A stretch of 60,017 nt of DNA, taken from Ophiocordyceps camponoti-saundersi (nom. inval.). Lineage: Eukaryota > Ascomycota > Sordariomycetes > Hypocreales > Ophiocordycipitaceae. The stretch lies in assembly GCA_003339415.1 (NCBI GenBank), contig PDHQ01000215.1, positions 1 to 60,017 of the forward strand, written 5' to 3'. A program made the translations under genes and the position numbers. Shown piece after piece: positions 36,293 to 47,099 of this stretch (positions within the stretch are counted from its first letter, which is position 1; every line of letters starts with the position of its first letter). The notes below the pieces were generated by a model. That model was not told where the DNA came from and ran no database searches. It saw only the letters and a list, made by a program, of their open reading frames with translations.

Positions 36293-37454
36293 TATTTAGT
36301 AAATTAAATAATTATATTTATTATATTAATAAGAAAGTAAAGAAATAAGTAAGCGGAGAAAAACTTTTTAATAATAAAGATTATAATTTTAAATACTTAC
36401 TTTTTAAATATAAATACGCTAACTTTAATTATTCTTTACTTAATATTTCTAAAATTATAGCGCTTAGATATTTTACTTAATAAACTATTACGGTATTTTC
36501 TTTTATTATTAGCTTTAGTTTTAAAATACTAATTATTTTATTAAGAAGCTATATTTACTTTTTATTATTATATTTCCTTATAAATATTAAAAATAATATT
36601 TTTCTATAATTTAAATAACTTAGAAAAAACTATTATAATATATATATATATATAGAAATTATAAAAAATTATATTAAAGGCCTAGTTAGTAAGTAAGTTT
36701 ATTAGGAGTTAGAAAAATTAGAGAAAATTAAGTAAATCTTAGCTATAATCTCTTATACTAATTACCTTAGAAAGATAGAAAGAATAATATTAATAGCTAT
36801 AAAAAAGGAGATTAAAATTAAGGGAGTAGCTCCTATTTTTAGTAAATCTTTAATAAAGCGTTTTATTATTCCTCTAACTTTTATTTTATAAAATATCCTT
36901 AAAACTCTTAATAAGTAAACTTATTTTACTTTTTAATAACTTTAAACTTTTATAATTATTTTTAAAATTATTATTTAATTTTAAGAAGTTTTTAAAGCTA
37001 AGAAAGTTAAAAATACTAATAATAGTTTTATAATAACTTATTATAATAATCTAATTTAAGTTATTAAATATTCTCTTACTTTTATTATAATATATTATAA
37101 TAAGTAAGCTTTAATATTTTAAAATATAAATATTACTTTAATTTAAGTAACTTATTTTAATAAATACTCTAATAAGTATAATCTTTCTTTTAACTTAAGC
37201 TATATAGCGAAAATATTTAATATTAATTATAAATAAATTATTAATTTCCCTATTTTAATATTTATCTTACTTAATACCCTTACTTTTAAGAATATATTTA
37301 TTAATATTAATAAGGTTATTATATTTATTAATAAGAAATTTATATTTTATAATTTTAATAAAATTTTTAAATTTTATAAAAGAAACTAATAAGATTCTTA
37401 TATTTATATAAATAAATCGATATATTTACTTAATAAAAGTATAATTATATTATC
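36293..37454 (+). mobile_element. Gy2 copy I segment 5
   Basis: This matches about 31510-32660 of copy II. It ends in ttatc (37450-37454), which pairs with ttatt (55930-55934) as the target duplication of Gy2 copy III. Confidence 0.83.
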
Positions 37455-38048
37455 TAATATAGGATATAAAATAATACCTTTATAAATCGCTTAACCTCTT
37501 ATAATATTTTACTAAGATTTCCCCTTTAGGATTTTACTTAAATTTCTCTTAGAAACTTTATTACCTTTACGCTTAGGAAATTACTAAGATTTCCTCTTAA
37601 GATTTCTCTATAATAACTCTTAGGATTTTACTAAGATTTCCTATTAGATCTAATATTAAAATATACTTTTAGAAATCTCCGGATTTTACTAGGAAATCCC
37701 TATATACTAGGAAATTACCGCGTATTAGGAAATCTCCGTTTTACTAATATATACGGAAATTACTATAAAATCCCCTTAAGTAAGTATTCTTAGGATTATA
37801 TTAAGAAATCTTCCTTAAGTTTTTAGCTATATAGATGAGCTTAATATTTCTTTAAATAGAAATTTAGATTTTTTTATAATTATTATTTTAATTTTTAAAA
37901 AACTTTTACTTATATTTATACTTTTTATAATAGCTATTTTATAATTTTATAATTAGTAGCTAGCTTATCTCCCTTTTTTATATATTATATTTAGTAGCTA
38001 GCTTAATATATATACTTATTAGAAAATTATATATATAAGCGTATAATA
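37455..38048 (+). repeat. Gy2 copy III 5' LTR
   Basis: This 594-bp LTR starts TAATATAGG and ends GTATAATA. It carries the same GGAAATT...ATTTCC motif cluster as the other Gy2 LTRs (about 37510-37740). Confidence 0.88.
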
Positions 38049-41000
38049 ACTAATAGTAATTTAATATTATATTAATTTATAAATTTCTAGCTATTAAGGT
38101 AATAAGTTAAACTTAAAATATTTTTACTAATAAGATTTTATAAGCGTAGATTTTTAGCTTAGAAGAAAGCTTTATTATATTTATTATATTACCTTAGCTA
38201 TATATTATTTTTTTACCCTTAAATTTCTTAAAGTAATTAAAAAAAAATTATAGCTAGGAAAGAAAAAGCTTATATTTTTAATATTTATAAAAAAGTAAAG
38301 AAACCTTACCTTTTTAAAAGTAAATTCCCTCCTTTATAATATAAAGAAATAAAGCTAATTAGAAAGTACTTACTATATTAAGATAATCTTTAAGAAACTA
38401 AGTTACTTATTATAATTAATCGTTTCCTAACTAATCTAAATACGGTTATAAATAATAATTAATTATTTAAATAAGTAAATTAACTAAGGTATATATTAAA
38501 TAGTATCTTTTACTTACTTAGAATTCCTTTAGAAAATTAGCTACCTTTTATTTAAAAATATTTTTAAATTATAAGTAATATTAAAAATAAAGGTAAGTAA
38601 TTTACCTTATAAAAAGAAAATAATAAGAATATTAAGCTTCTTTCTTAAAATAAAAGTAAAGAAAAGGCTAAGTCCTTTTTATTAGATAAAGGTAAGAAAA
38701 CCTTTATATTATAAGAATCCTCTTTAAAAAGGGAACTATTTACCCCGAAGAAAAATATTTTAAGGAAATAGTATTTTCTCAATCCTCCTATATTATTATT
38801 TAATTCGAAGAAACCTAAACTATTTTCCTTAGAAAAAAAAAATAATATAAATAATTAATAAAATTCTTTATTTTTATTATATTTATTCCTAATACTTAGA
38901 TTTAAAGCTATATAATAATTTATTATTATATAACTAATTAAACTTATAAAAATTATTTAAATAATAAGTTTAGCTATAAGCTAAAAATATTAAATAATTT
39001 AAATTAGCTAATATTTTTAATATTACCTTTAATTAAATTAAGGAAATTAATTAAATTATTATCTATTAGAATATTAACCGCTTTATAAACGCTTTAAAAT
39101 AAGTTATAGCTTAAAGTAAGGATTATATAAATAAATATATATAACTTATTCCCTCTTTTCTTAAAAGTTATATTATAAAATAGTATTCTAAAAATCTAAA
39201 TTTATAAATTAAATTAGAATTTACTTTTCCTAATCTTAAAATCTAAGGATAGGTAAAAGCCTTATAAAAAAAGTTTACTATTTAACTTAATATTACTACT
39301 CTTATTATATAAAAATAAAGCTTTATATTTTAAGATATATTTACTAGAAAAAACTTCCGATTATAAATATTAAAAATAAAAAAAATAGCTTAGGTAGCTT
39401 TTTATCCTAAATAATTTATATTAATAATTATCTTTTCTTAACTTAATATTTTTCTCTAAGAAACTTTCTAATAGCTAATTAGCGAAGATATTTTAAATAA
39501 CTAAATATATAAATATAAATAACTTATTCTAAACCTCTAAACTAAGCTAATTAGAGGAACTTAAGGTATTCTCTAAAATAACGCTACTTAATATATAGCT
39601 TTAAGTAAGTTACCTTAATAAGAATATAAGGTAAATAATCTTAAGGAAAAATCCCCGCGAAATCCGGACCGCTAACTAGAATATAAAATAAATAACTTTT
39701 CTAGAAAACTAATAGATAATACTTAGAAACTTTTTAATAAAAACGTTAAATTTAAAATAAAGATAAAATAACTTTTCCCTAAGAAAAATAAAAAAGCTTA
39801 AAAAGTAATTCTATTTTTATTAACCTTACTTATAAACTTATAGATTAAGACTCTAATATAAACGGAGTTTTTATTATCTTTTCGAAAATATATAATATTA
39901 TCCTTAATATCTTAGAATAGCCCTTAGAAGGCGAAGATAACTTCTTAAAAATATATAAAGATAAATAACTAGCCGATAACTTATATTATCTTATTTTAAA
40001 TCTTAAAAAATATAAGATAAAACCTTTTAATATTATTAGAGACTTTTTTCTTAAAAACTTTCTTATTATCGAAGCTATTTTATAAATAATTAATTTCTTT
40101 TTAGAATAAGTTTCCTATTTCTCCTATATAAAAATTTTAGTATTTAGTAAAAACGGACTTTTTAACGCTATAAAAATATATATTAATATTAAAGTAAATA
40201 AATCCCTTATTAAGAAAAACTTACTTAATAAGTTTAATAATATTAATTATAATCTAATAATAATTTAAAGCTTAAATAATATCGAATTAGCTTTAACTTA
40301 TAGTTAAGCTATTTTTACTTTATATATTATTAATAAAATTAATAATAAGTTTTACTTTAGTAAGTTTAAAGCTAGCGCTTAAGTTATTAAGTATTTTTTT
40401 ATTAGAGTTTTATTAGAATAAGGATTCTTAATCTCTTATAAAATTAATATTCTTAACTTTTAATAAAAGCTTTAAATTTAACTTTATAAAGGAATATATA
40501 TTAAATACTATTTTACTTATAGAGGATTAGCTATCTATAAATATATAATAATTATTTTAATAATAATAATCCCTCTTTTTTTAATAAATATAATTCTAGC
40601 ACTAATTAAAGATCCTCCTAAAAATCGTAATTTTATTTTTTTTCCTAACTTTTATTTTCTCTTTAATTTAATTATTTACAATTACTTTTATTTAACTATC
40701 TTTAACTAAAATAATAAGCTAATTTCCTTTAAATAAAAAGAAAAGGTTAGTATAATATTAAATCTTAATAATTAATTCTTTTTTACTATCTCTTAATAAA
40801 TTACGAAGAAAAACTTCTTAAATAACCCCGATAAGTATTTAATATTAAACTCTCTTTTAAATTAGATAATATTATCTAATAAAACTAATACTAACTTACC
40901 TTTTATTAATATTTTAAATCTAAGCTAATTATACTAATTAAGTATTTTTAAAATACCTAATATCTCGGAAATTAAGGGAGAGTATAGCGTTAGAATTTAT

Positions 41001-41055
41001 ACTTTAAATCCTTAGTTATCTAAAAAGGTAAAATAGCTATATAATTCCCTTCTAA
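38049..41055 (+). mobile_element. Gy2 copy III internal region, part 1
   Basis: This matches 15612-16688 plus 25950-27890 of copy II, so it shows the LINE-free target site near 39106-39115. It holds the leader and probably gag, with no readable knuckle. It ends in tctaa (41051-41055), the left target duplication of the Gag-only element. Confidence 0.8.
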
Positions 41056-41265
41056 TATAAGGGATTAGTCTATAACTAATTATAGCTAAATAGGGGGGAT
41101 TATAGTAGATATATTTAGGTCTTCCTAATAGCGCTTAGTTATCGCGCGGGGTATATAGCTAGCTTAGGAAGGGGGCTTCTCTCCCTTCTCCTTCCTTTTT
41201 TTAATAGCTTTAATTATAACTTTACTTTAGCTTACTTTTATAATCGCCTTAGTAAGACCTTTATA
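41056..41265 (+). repeat. Gag-only element 5' LTR
   Basis: This 210-bp LTR begins TATAAGGGATTAG (from TGTAAGGG) and ends CCTTTATA. A hairpin (ATTAGT...ACTAAT type) lies at about 41064-41081. It is highly similar to 42621-42830, differing almost only by C/T and G/A changes. Confidence 0.9.
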
Positions 41266-41339
41266 TTAATTAAAGCTCCTCTTACCGCTAACTAAATATA
41301 AAAGTAAGATTTTAATATAAAACGCTATTAAATTCTACT

Positions 41340-42060
41340 TATATTAAAGCCGCTCTTAGCTTATTCTAGCTTAGACTTTTAGCTAGCCGCTATATATACT
41401 AAATTTACGATCGACGGAGCTATAATTAGGGAGCCTAAGTCCTAGTTTTATTATATCTTTTTTTATTTTAGTACCTTTTAGTAAATATTTTTTCTATACG
41501 TTATTACGGCTATAAATTTTTCTTATTAGCTTAAAGCCTTTTTAGCGTATATCTCCGAGCTTTTTAGGGAAAGTTATAAAAAATACTAAGTAAGTTTTTC
41601 CTTAATTAAAATATATTAAAAGCTATTAAAGCCCCTCGGAGAATACGTTACGAGGTAAGAATATACCTTTTTTAAGGCCGGACTATTAAACTAGTCCGAT
41701 TATACTAAGATTATTCTACTCTTATCCGGGCTATATAAGGAGCTATAAGAGCGCTTAGATTATAAAAACTAGCCTACGATATATACGGCCTTCGCTAGCT
41801 TTCTCTAAGGCTTTAATAAAATATTTAATTCTAGGAATATTCCTAACGCGCTAGTTAATTTGCCGCCCCCCTTTTCTATTAACCTAATAGATATTACGTT
41901 TATATAATTTTATTTTAATATTACTAAGCGCTAGCGTTACTATTAGTATAATTAAATTAGTTATTTTAAGCGTAACTATCTAAAGCTTCGTAAGTAAATA
42001 GGGATATTAAGGTTAAGGCTTTTTATAAGTAGAGTAGGGAAGTTAAAAGCGGATTTAGAG
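41340..42060 (+). pseudogene. gag: Gag remnant of the Gag-only element
   Basis: Reversing RIP, codons at 41938-41979 read C-Y-Q-C-N-Q-I-S-H-F-K-R-N-C, an exact CX2CX4HX4C knuckle. It is followed by basic residues (L-K-L-R-K), as in Gag C-termini. About 600 bp of upstream sequence could encode the capsid-like part, with apparent L/F-rich helices but no certain domain. Stops interrupt it. No protease, RT, RNase H or integrase motif was seen between the knuckle and the 3' LTR, only about 640 bp of what looks like untranslated sequence. Confidence 0.75.
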
Positions 42061-42620
42061 TATTTTAATTAAAAAAATAATAAGTAAGGAGGGATAAGTA
42101 TATACTAGATATTATAGCTTAGGTAATTTTTAGCCTTATTATATTACTTTATATAAGAATAGTCCGTATATAGCTTAAGTATATAAATTTATTAGTAGGT
42201 ATATATTATAGTTATATTACGCCCTAGCTTATAAATTAGCGCTAATAATATATAGTAATAAGTATATAGCTAGCTTTACTATTTACTGCGATTAAGTTAT
42301 TCTCTAAGCTTCCCGTAACTAGTATAGTATTACTTAATCCTATATACTAATTATATAAGTAAGTTTTATTACTAATATATAAGTTTATTAATTCTTACCT
42401 TAAGTAATATTATAATTCTAAGCTTATTAGAATTTTCCTTATAAGGATTAGGGTTTAATTCCCTAAGCTATAAGGGAGCCTTTCCGCCCTCTTATCCTTA
42501 TCTTTATAGAGGCTATTAGGCTATCGGCTAGGGACTATATAGAGTATCTTACTAGCGTAGTAGTACGTAACTTTTCTATCTTACGCTCCTACCTCCTCGG
42601 CTAGCCTAAGGAGGGGGCTA

Positions 42621-42830
42621 TATAAGGGATTAGTTTATAACTAATCGTAGCTAGATAGGGGGGATTATAGCGGATATGTTTAGGTTTTCCCGATAGCGCT
42701 TAGTTATCGCGCGGGGTATATAGTTAGCTTAGGAAGGGGGCTTCTCTCCCTTCTCCTTCCTCTCTTCGATAGCTTTAATTATAACTTTACTTTAGCTTAC
42801 TTTTATAATCGCCTTAGTAAGACCTTTATA
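42621..42830 (+). repeat. Gag-only element 3' LTR
   Basis: This is the partner of 41056-41265, slightly less mutated, with more CpG and one surviving TpG near 42679. It directly follows the purine-rich tract and is followed by tccga. Confidence 0.9.
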
Positions 42831-42835
42831 TCCGA

Positions 42836-43614
42836 AACTATAAGAAGATACTAAACTAATTAATTTACTTTTAGAATATTATTTAAAAATCCTCCTTATT
42901 AATAATTAGTATAAGAAAAAACTTAGTTTATATCCTTACTTACTAAATAAACTTAATTAGGATTTTCTTAATAAAAAATATAATAATATATATTAATAAG
43001 GTAAAATAAAATAAGCGCTTAAAACTTTACCTTTTACTAGCTTATATTTTATTATTTAAAGAAAAAGTAAACTTTATATTATAAATAACTTATAAGCTTT
43101 AAATAATATAGCTATTCTTAATATATATCTAATACCTCTCCCTTAAGATATAATCTATAAGTTAGTAAGTAAAAAGGTTATTTTTACTATTAATACTTAA
43201 AGCTTCTTTTATTAGTTTCTTATTTATCTAAATTACTAAAAGTAATTTATAATTACTTCTTACTATAAATTAGAGAAGGCTATAGTTACTTTTATAAGGT
43301 ATAAAAATTCTCCTACTTATATATAAAGATTTATTAATTATATTTTCTAATTATATAAAATATACGCTATTAGATATATTAATAATATAATAATCTTCTC
43401 TAATATTTTAAAAAATTATATTAAATATTTAATTATAATATTTAATCTTTTTATTAATATAAATCTTTCCCTTTTTACTTTTAAATTATTCTTTTATTAC
43501 TTATTTATAGAAATATTAAAGTATTATATTAATAGATTTATATTAATAAGTACTTAATTTTAAGTAAAAGCCTTATAAGATATTAATTTCCTTAATACTT
43601 TATAATATCTTAAG
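42836..43614 (+). mobile_element. pol: Gy2 copy III internal region, part 2, with start of RT
   Basis: This matches about 27890-28680 of copy II. RT codons at 43375-43401 read Y-I-N-N-I-I-I-F-S, the RIP product of YIDDIIIFS. Gy3 inserted about 210 bp further on, after ttaag (43610-43614), and disrupted pol. Confidence 0.83.
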
Positions 43615-43800
43615 TGTGAGGGATTTAGGCTATGCCCGAATAGCTAAGTTACGTAAGGTAATTAGTTATTTCCGCGCGCGGCGCGCGCGCGGATCGCTTA
43701 CCCTTATTAGGCGTTATAACCCCTTTTCTATAATTCTTTATAATTATTCTAAATAATAAAATCACCTCCTCGTAAATAGCCCGGAGGCCGAACCCTTATA
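43615..43800 (+). repeat. Gy3 5' LTR, with unmutated TG start
   Basis: This LTR begins TGTGAGGG, keeping the TG terminus, and ends CCCTTATA. It has an early hairpin (TTTAGGC-TAT-GCCCGAA). A 21-nt all-C/G palindromic stretch lies at 43672-43692. It differs from the 3' LTR mostly by transitions. Confidence 0.92.
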
Positions 43801-44099
43801 TAAAATAATTATTATTATAATAGATAACCCTATCTCTTAAGAGGTAATTATCGCCTAGCTATAATAATAATAAGCGATAATTTCTAAGTTATAAGAGGTC
43901 TTATAAATATAACGCGATATTATTTACTCCTTAATATAATATTAGTAACCTTAGCTAAAGCCCTTACCGTAGCCTTTATACTAAAAACCTCTTTTATCTA
44001 GCTCCCTTTTTAATAGCGATAAAACTTTTTTTTTAGCTTAGTAAGCCTTAATATTATATAAGCTATTAGTAGATTATGCTTTTATTAGTAATAATTATA

Positions 44100-45000
44100 A
44101 CTAATAAGTTTTTTTTTATTAGTATTTATTACTTATTATTTAGTTAAAAGTAGCTTTATTTTTTAAATAAAGCGAGGAATATTAATATTAAGTTAAGACC
44201 TTTTTTAAGTATTTCGATATAATATTTACTAACCCTTACCGCTATTAGATAGCTATAACGGAGTTAGAAAAGCTTTCTTAAGGTACCTCTAAGTTATTCT
44301 CCGATTTCCTTATTTATTTTAAAGTAAAATTATCGCTTTTAAGAGGTATTATATAAGTAGACGAAATTAAAGTAATATATCTATATCGCGTACTTACCCT
44401 TAAATTATAATATTACTATTTTAAGCGTAATATTCCTTTTAATAATTACGTTTTAGCTATAGCCTATATTTATTTTATTATTATTAATATTAAGTTATTC
44501 TAAATTAAAAATAAGGGTTAAATACTTTTTTCCCTTACTCTTTCCTTAGCGGCTTAAGATATTAATATACCTATAATAGATATCCGCTAAACTAATATAA
44601 CTTTAGGGTATTCTTTTTATAGTTAGAGATATAATAGATATAGAAGGTAGCGTTTAGGACCCCGCTATTCCGCTCCCCGTATTTCTACGAAGGAATATAA
44701 TAAGCGTTAGGTTAAGGGACGTTATTTATATTATAGCTAAGTAAGCTACTTTACGAGGGATTATCCGGTATACTTATTTTCGCCCTTATCCTTATCCGTA
44801 CGCTTTATAGAAATAAGAGAGGCCGATTAGAACGCTTATTTAAATTAGGGAAAAGAATCCCCCTTATACTAAGTCTCTTATAAGAGAAAGGTAATCGCGT
44901 CGATTTAATAAATAATAATTTAAAAAACTAATTTATAAATATTATAAAGAATATAAATATAAGTCCTCTCCTTATCCCTATTCTTATAAATTCTATTACC
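44100..45000 (+). pseudogene. gag: Gy3 gag remnant with CCHC knuckle
   Basis: Codons at 44723-44764 read C-L-H-C-S-Q-V-S-H-F-T-R-D-C-P after reversing RIP, an exact CX2CX4HX4C knuckle ending in the common RDCP form. It lies 920 bp after the 5' LTR. The preceding codons include several Arg/Tyr (probably Arg/Cys/His) residues, and the upstream capsid region is not recognisable. Limits are approximate. Confidence 0.75.
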
Positions 45001-45819
45001 TTTATTAACGCGTAAGTAGATAATAGCTATAACTACTACGCTATTATAAGCGAGTTTTAAGTATAATATTATTATTTTTAATATATTCCTCTCCTTACTT
45101 TATATATAATTTATATTATAGTTTAAATCTATTATTAGAAATAAGTTTACTTTAAAAATTTCTCCTTAATTTATTATATCGTTTAATTTATTACTAATAT
45201 CGATAGCTAGTAAACGCTTATAATTATATATATAATCCCTAGCCTAACTTAGAATATAATCCTTAGCTTTTCTTAGATAGCGTAGTATAATATATCCCTT
45301 TACGCGAGATAATAATATCTTATAATTTATTTTATAAATAACCTTATTATCCTATATAGTAAAACGCGAGTTTAAAAATATTAAATAGTTACTATTTTAA
45401 GCTTAACTTTTACTATATTAATAAGGCGCGAATCTTATTAGTAAATAAGCTATCGTTTCCTTACTATAAGCTTATAAGATATTTTACGCATCTTACGGAT
45501 TAAAATATCGTCTTTTTCTACCCCGCCGGTTTCTTAACTTTCCGAAATATCTAACTTTAGTAACCTCTTTAATAAAGAAAAAGTAAGCGTTCTTCCCCCT
45601 TATTATAATATATACGATTACTATATCTATTTATAATAGTAGCTTAATAGATCTTTACTACTATTATTTTAGGAGCTATTATATAATATATTATAAAAAT
45701 ACCTTCTTAAAATATAAAAGTAAATTATTAATTTAATAGATAAAAGATAAATTCGCGTAAGCTTATCGTTTATAGCTACCTTAGTCCTCCTAGCTAAAAA
45801 GCTTAAAAATAGCTAGCGG

Positions 45820-46360
45820 TTTTATATTAATTATCGGGCCTTAAATTAACTTATTAAGTAAGACCGCTATCCCTTACCCCTTATAAAAGAAACTCTACGT
45901 AGTTTTTCTAGCGCCTAGTAATTTACTAAACTTAATATACGCGCTACTTTTTATAAGATATATATTATAAAAGGCGAAGAATATTTAATTATTTTCTATA
46001 CGTATTTTAAGCTATTCGAATACTTTATTTACTTTTTTAGTCTTATTAGCGCCCTTACCTTATTTTAATAATATATTAATATTTCCCTAAGCGATTCCCT
46101 TAAGGATTTTATTACTACTTACCTTAATAATATTCTTATTTATTCGGGTAGCTTATTTTCGGACTATTAGAAGAAAGTCCGTATTATTCTTACGAAATTA
46201 TAGTAAGCTAAACTATATTTAAACTTCGATAAATACGTATTTATAATCTATAAGGTTAAATACCTTAAGTTTATTATCTACGCTAGATAAAAAGTGCGCT
46301 TAGACTTAGCTAAGATTTTAGCGATTAGAAACTAGGAGGTATTAACTTATATAAAAAATA
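45820..46360 (+). pseudogene. pol: Gy3 reverse transcriptase remnant
   Basis: The frame reads (D)Y-R-A-L-N-x-L-I-x-x-D-R-Y-P-L-P-L-I from about 45838. It continues with F-T-K-L-(D/N)-x-x-A-x-F-N-R-I-R-I and S-A-P-x-x-F-Q-x-Y-I-N. At 46120-46152 it gives Y-L-N-N-I-L-I-Y-S-G-S, where both Asn come from Asp in TGAT. This is one of the best-preserved RT regions in the window and a clear Ty3/gypsy RT. It still contains several TAA/TAG codons. Confidence 0.88.
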
Positions 46361-46499
46361 TATATAGTTTTATTAGCTTTATAAACTTTTATTATAATTT
46401 TATTTTTCGGTTTTCCTCCCTTATAGCTTTACTTATTACTTTTATAAAGCGTAACGCCCCCTTTAATTAAACCTTAGCTTATTAAGACGCTTTCGAGCG

Positions 46500-46800
46500 A
46501 CTAAAAAACGCGTTTATCTCCTCCCCCGCCTTTACTTAATAGAGCCCTAATCTCGATACCGTTATAAAAGTAAATTATTTAGGTAAGGTAATCGGTAGCT
46601 ATCTTTCCTAGCACGGTTAGGATTAAATCTTATAGCTTATAGTATATTTCTTTTAAAAGCTTTAGCTTATAGAATAAAATTATATAATCTACGATAAGGA
46701 ATTTCTTACTATTATTTACTATTTTAAGGTATAGTTAGCTAAATTTTAAAGTATCTCCTCCCTATTTACTATATTTATAAATTATAAAGCTTTAAAGTAT
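46500..46800 (+). pseudogene. pol: Gy3 RNase H remnant
   Basis: After the RT the frame gives (D)A-S-(D/N)-Y-x-x-x-x-x-x-x-x-L-S-Q (near 46565-46615). It continues with V-x-(Y)-F-S-(K)-K-L-x-P-x-E-x-N-Y-x-I-Y-D-K-E-L/F-L-(A/T)-I near 46645-46715. This is the usual Ty3/gypsy RNase H signature. Stops interrupt it. Confidence 0.8.
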
Positions 46801-47099
46801 TTTATAACTCCTAAAGCTATATCGGAACGCTAAGCTTAATAAGCTAAAATACTTACTTTTTTAATTTTTATTTATAATACCGCTTAGGTAAGTAAGCTAC
46901 CTAGCCTAATACCCTCTCTTATTATAATTAGAAGCGACGATATACCGCTCTACGTTTTAGCTATATTATATAGCCCTTATTTATTTATTTTTTTAAATTA
47001 TAACTAATTTAAAGCTAAAGTGCTACTTTTATAGTATTAGCCCCTTTTATAAATAAGCATTTAAGGGAATTATAACTTATAGCGTTATAGTTTAACTTA

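Larger units (their letters stand above)
41056..42830 (+). mobile_element. Gag-only LTR retrotransposon (non-autonomous)
   Basis: This 1775-bp element has two 210-bp LTRs (41056-41265 and 42621-42830). A purine-rich tract (near 42607-42618) precedes the 3' LTR. The target duplication is tctaa/tccga (41051-41055 and 42831-42835), and the difference is the CpG-to-TpA change seen throughout the window. The 1.36-kb internal region holds a Gag-type zinc knuckle and no room for pol. Its LTRs resemble those of Gy3 in their first bases, an early hairpin and their last bases. It probably depended on the proteins of another LTR element. Confidence 0.85.
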
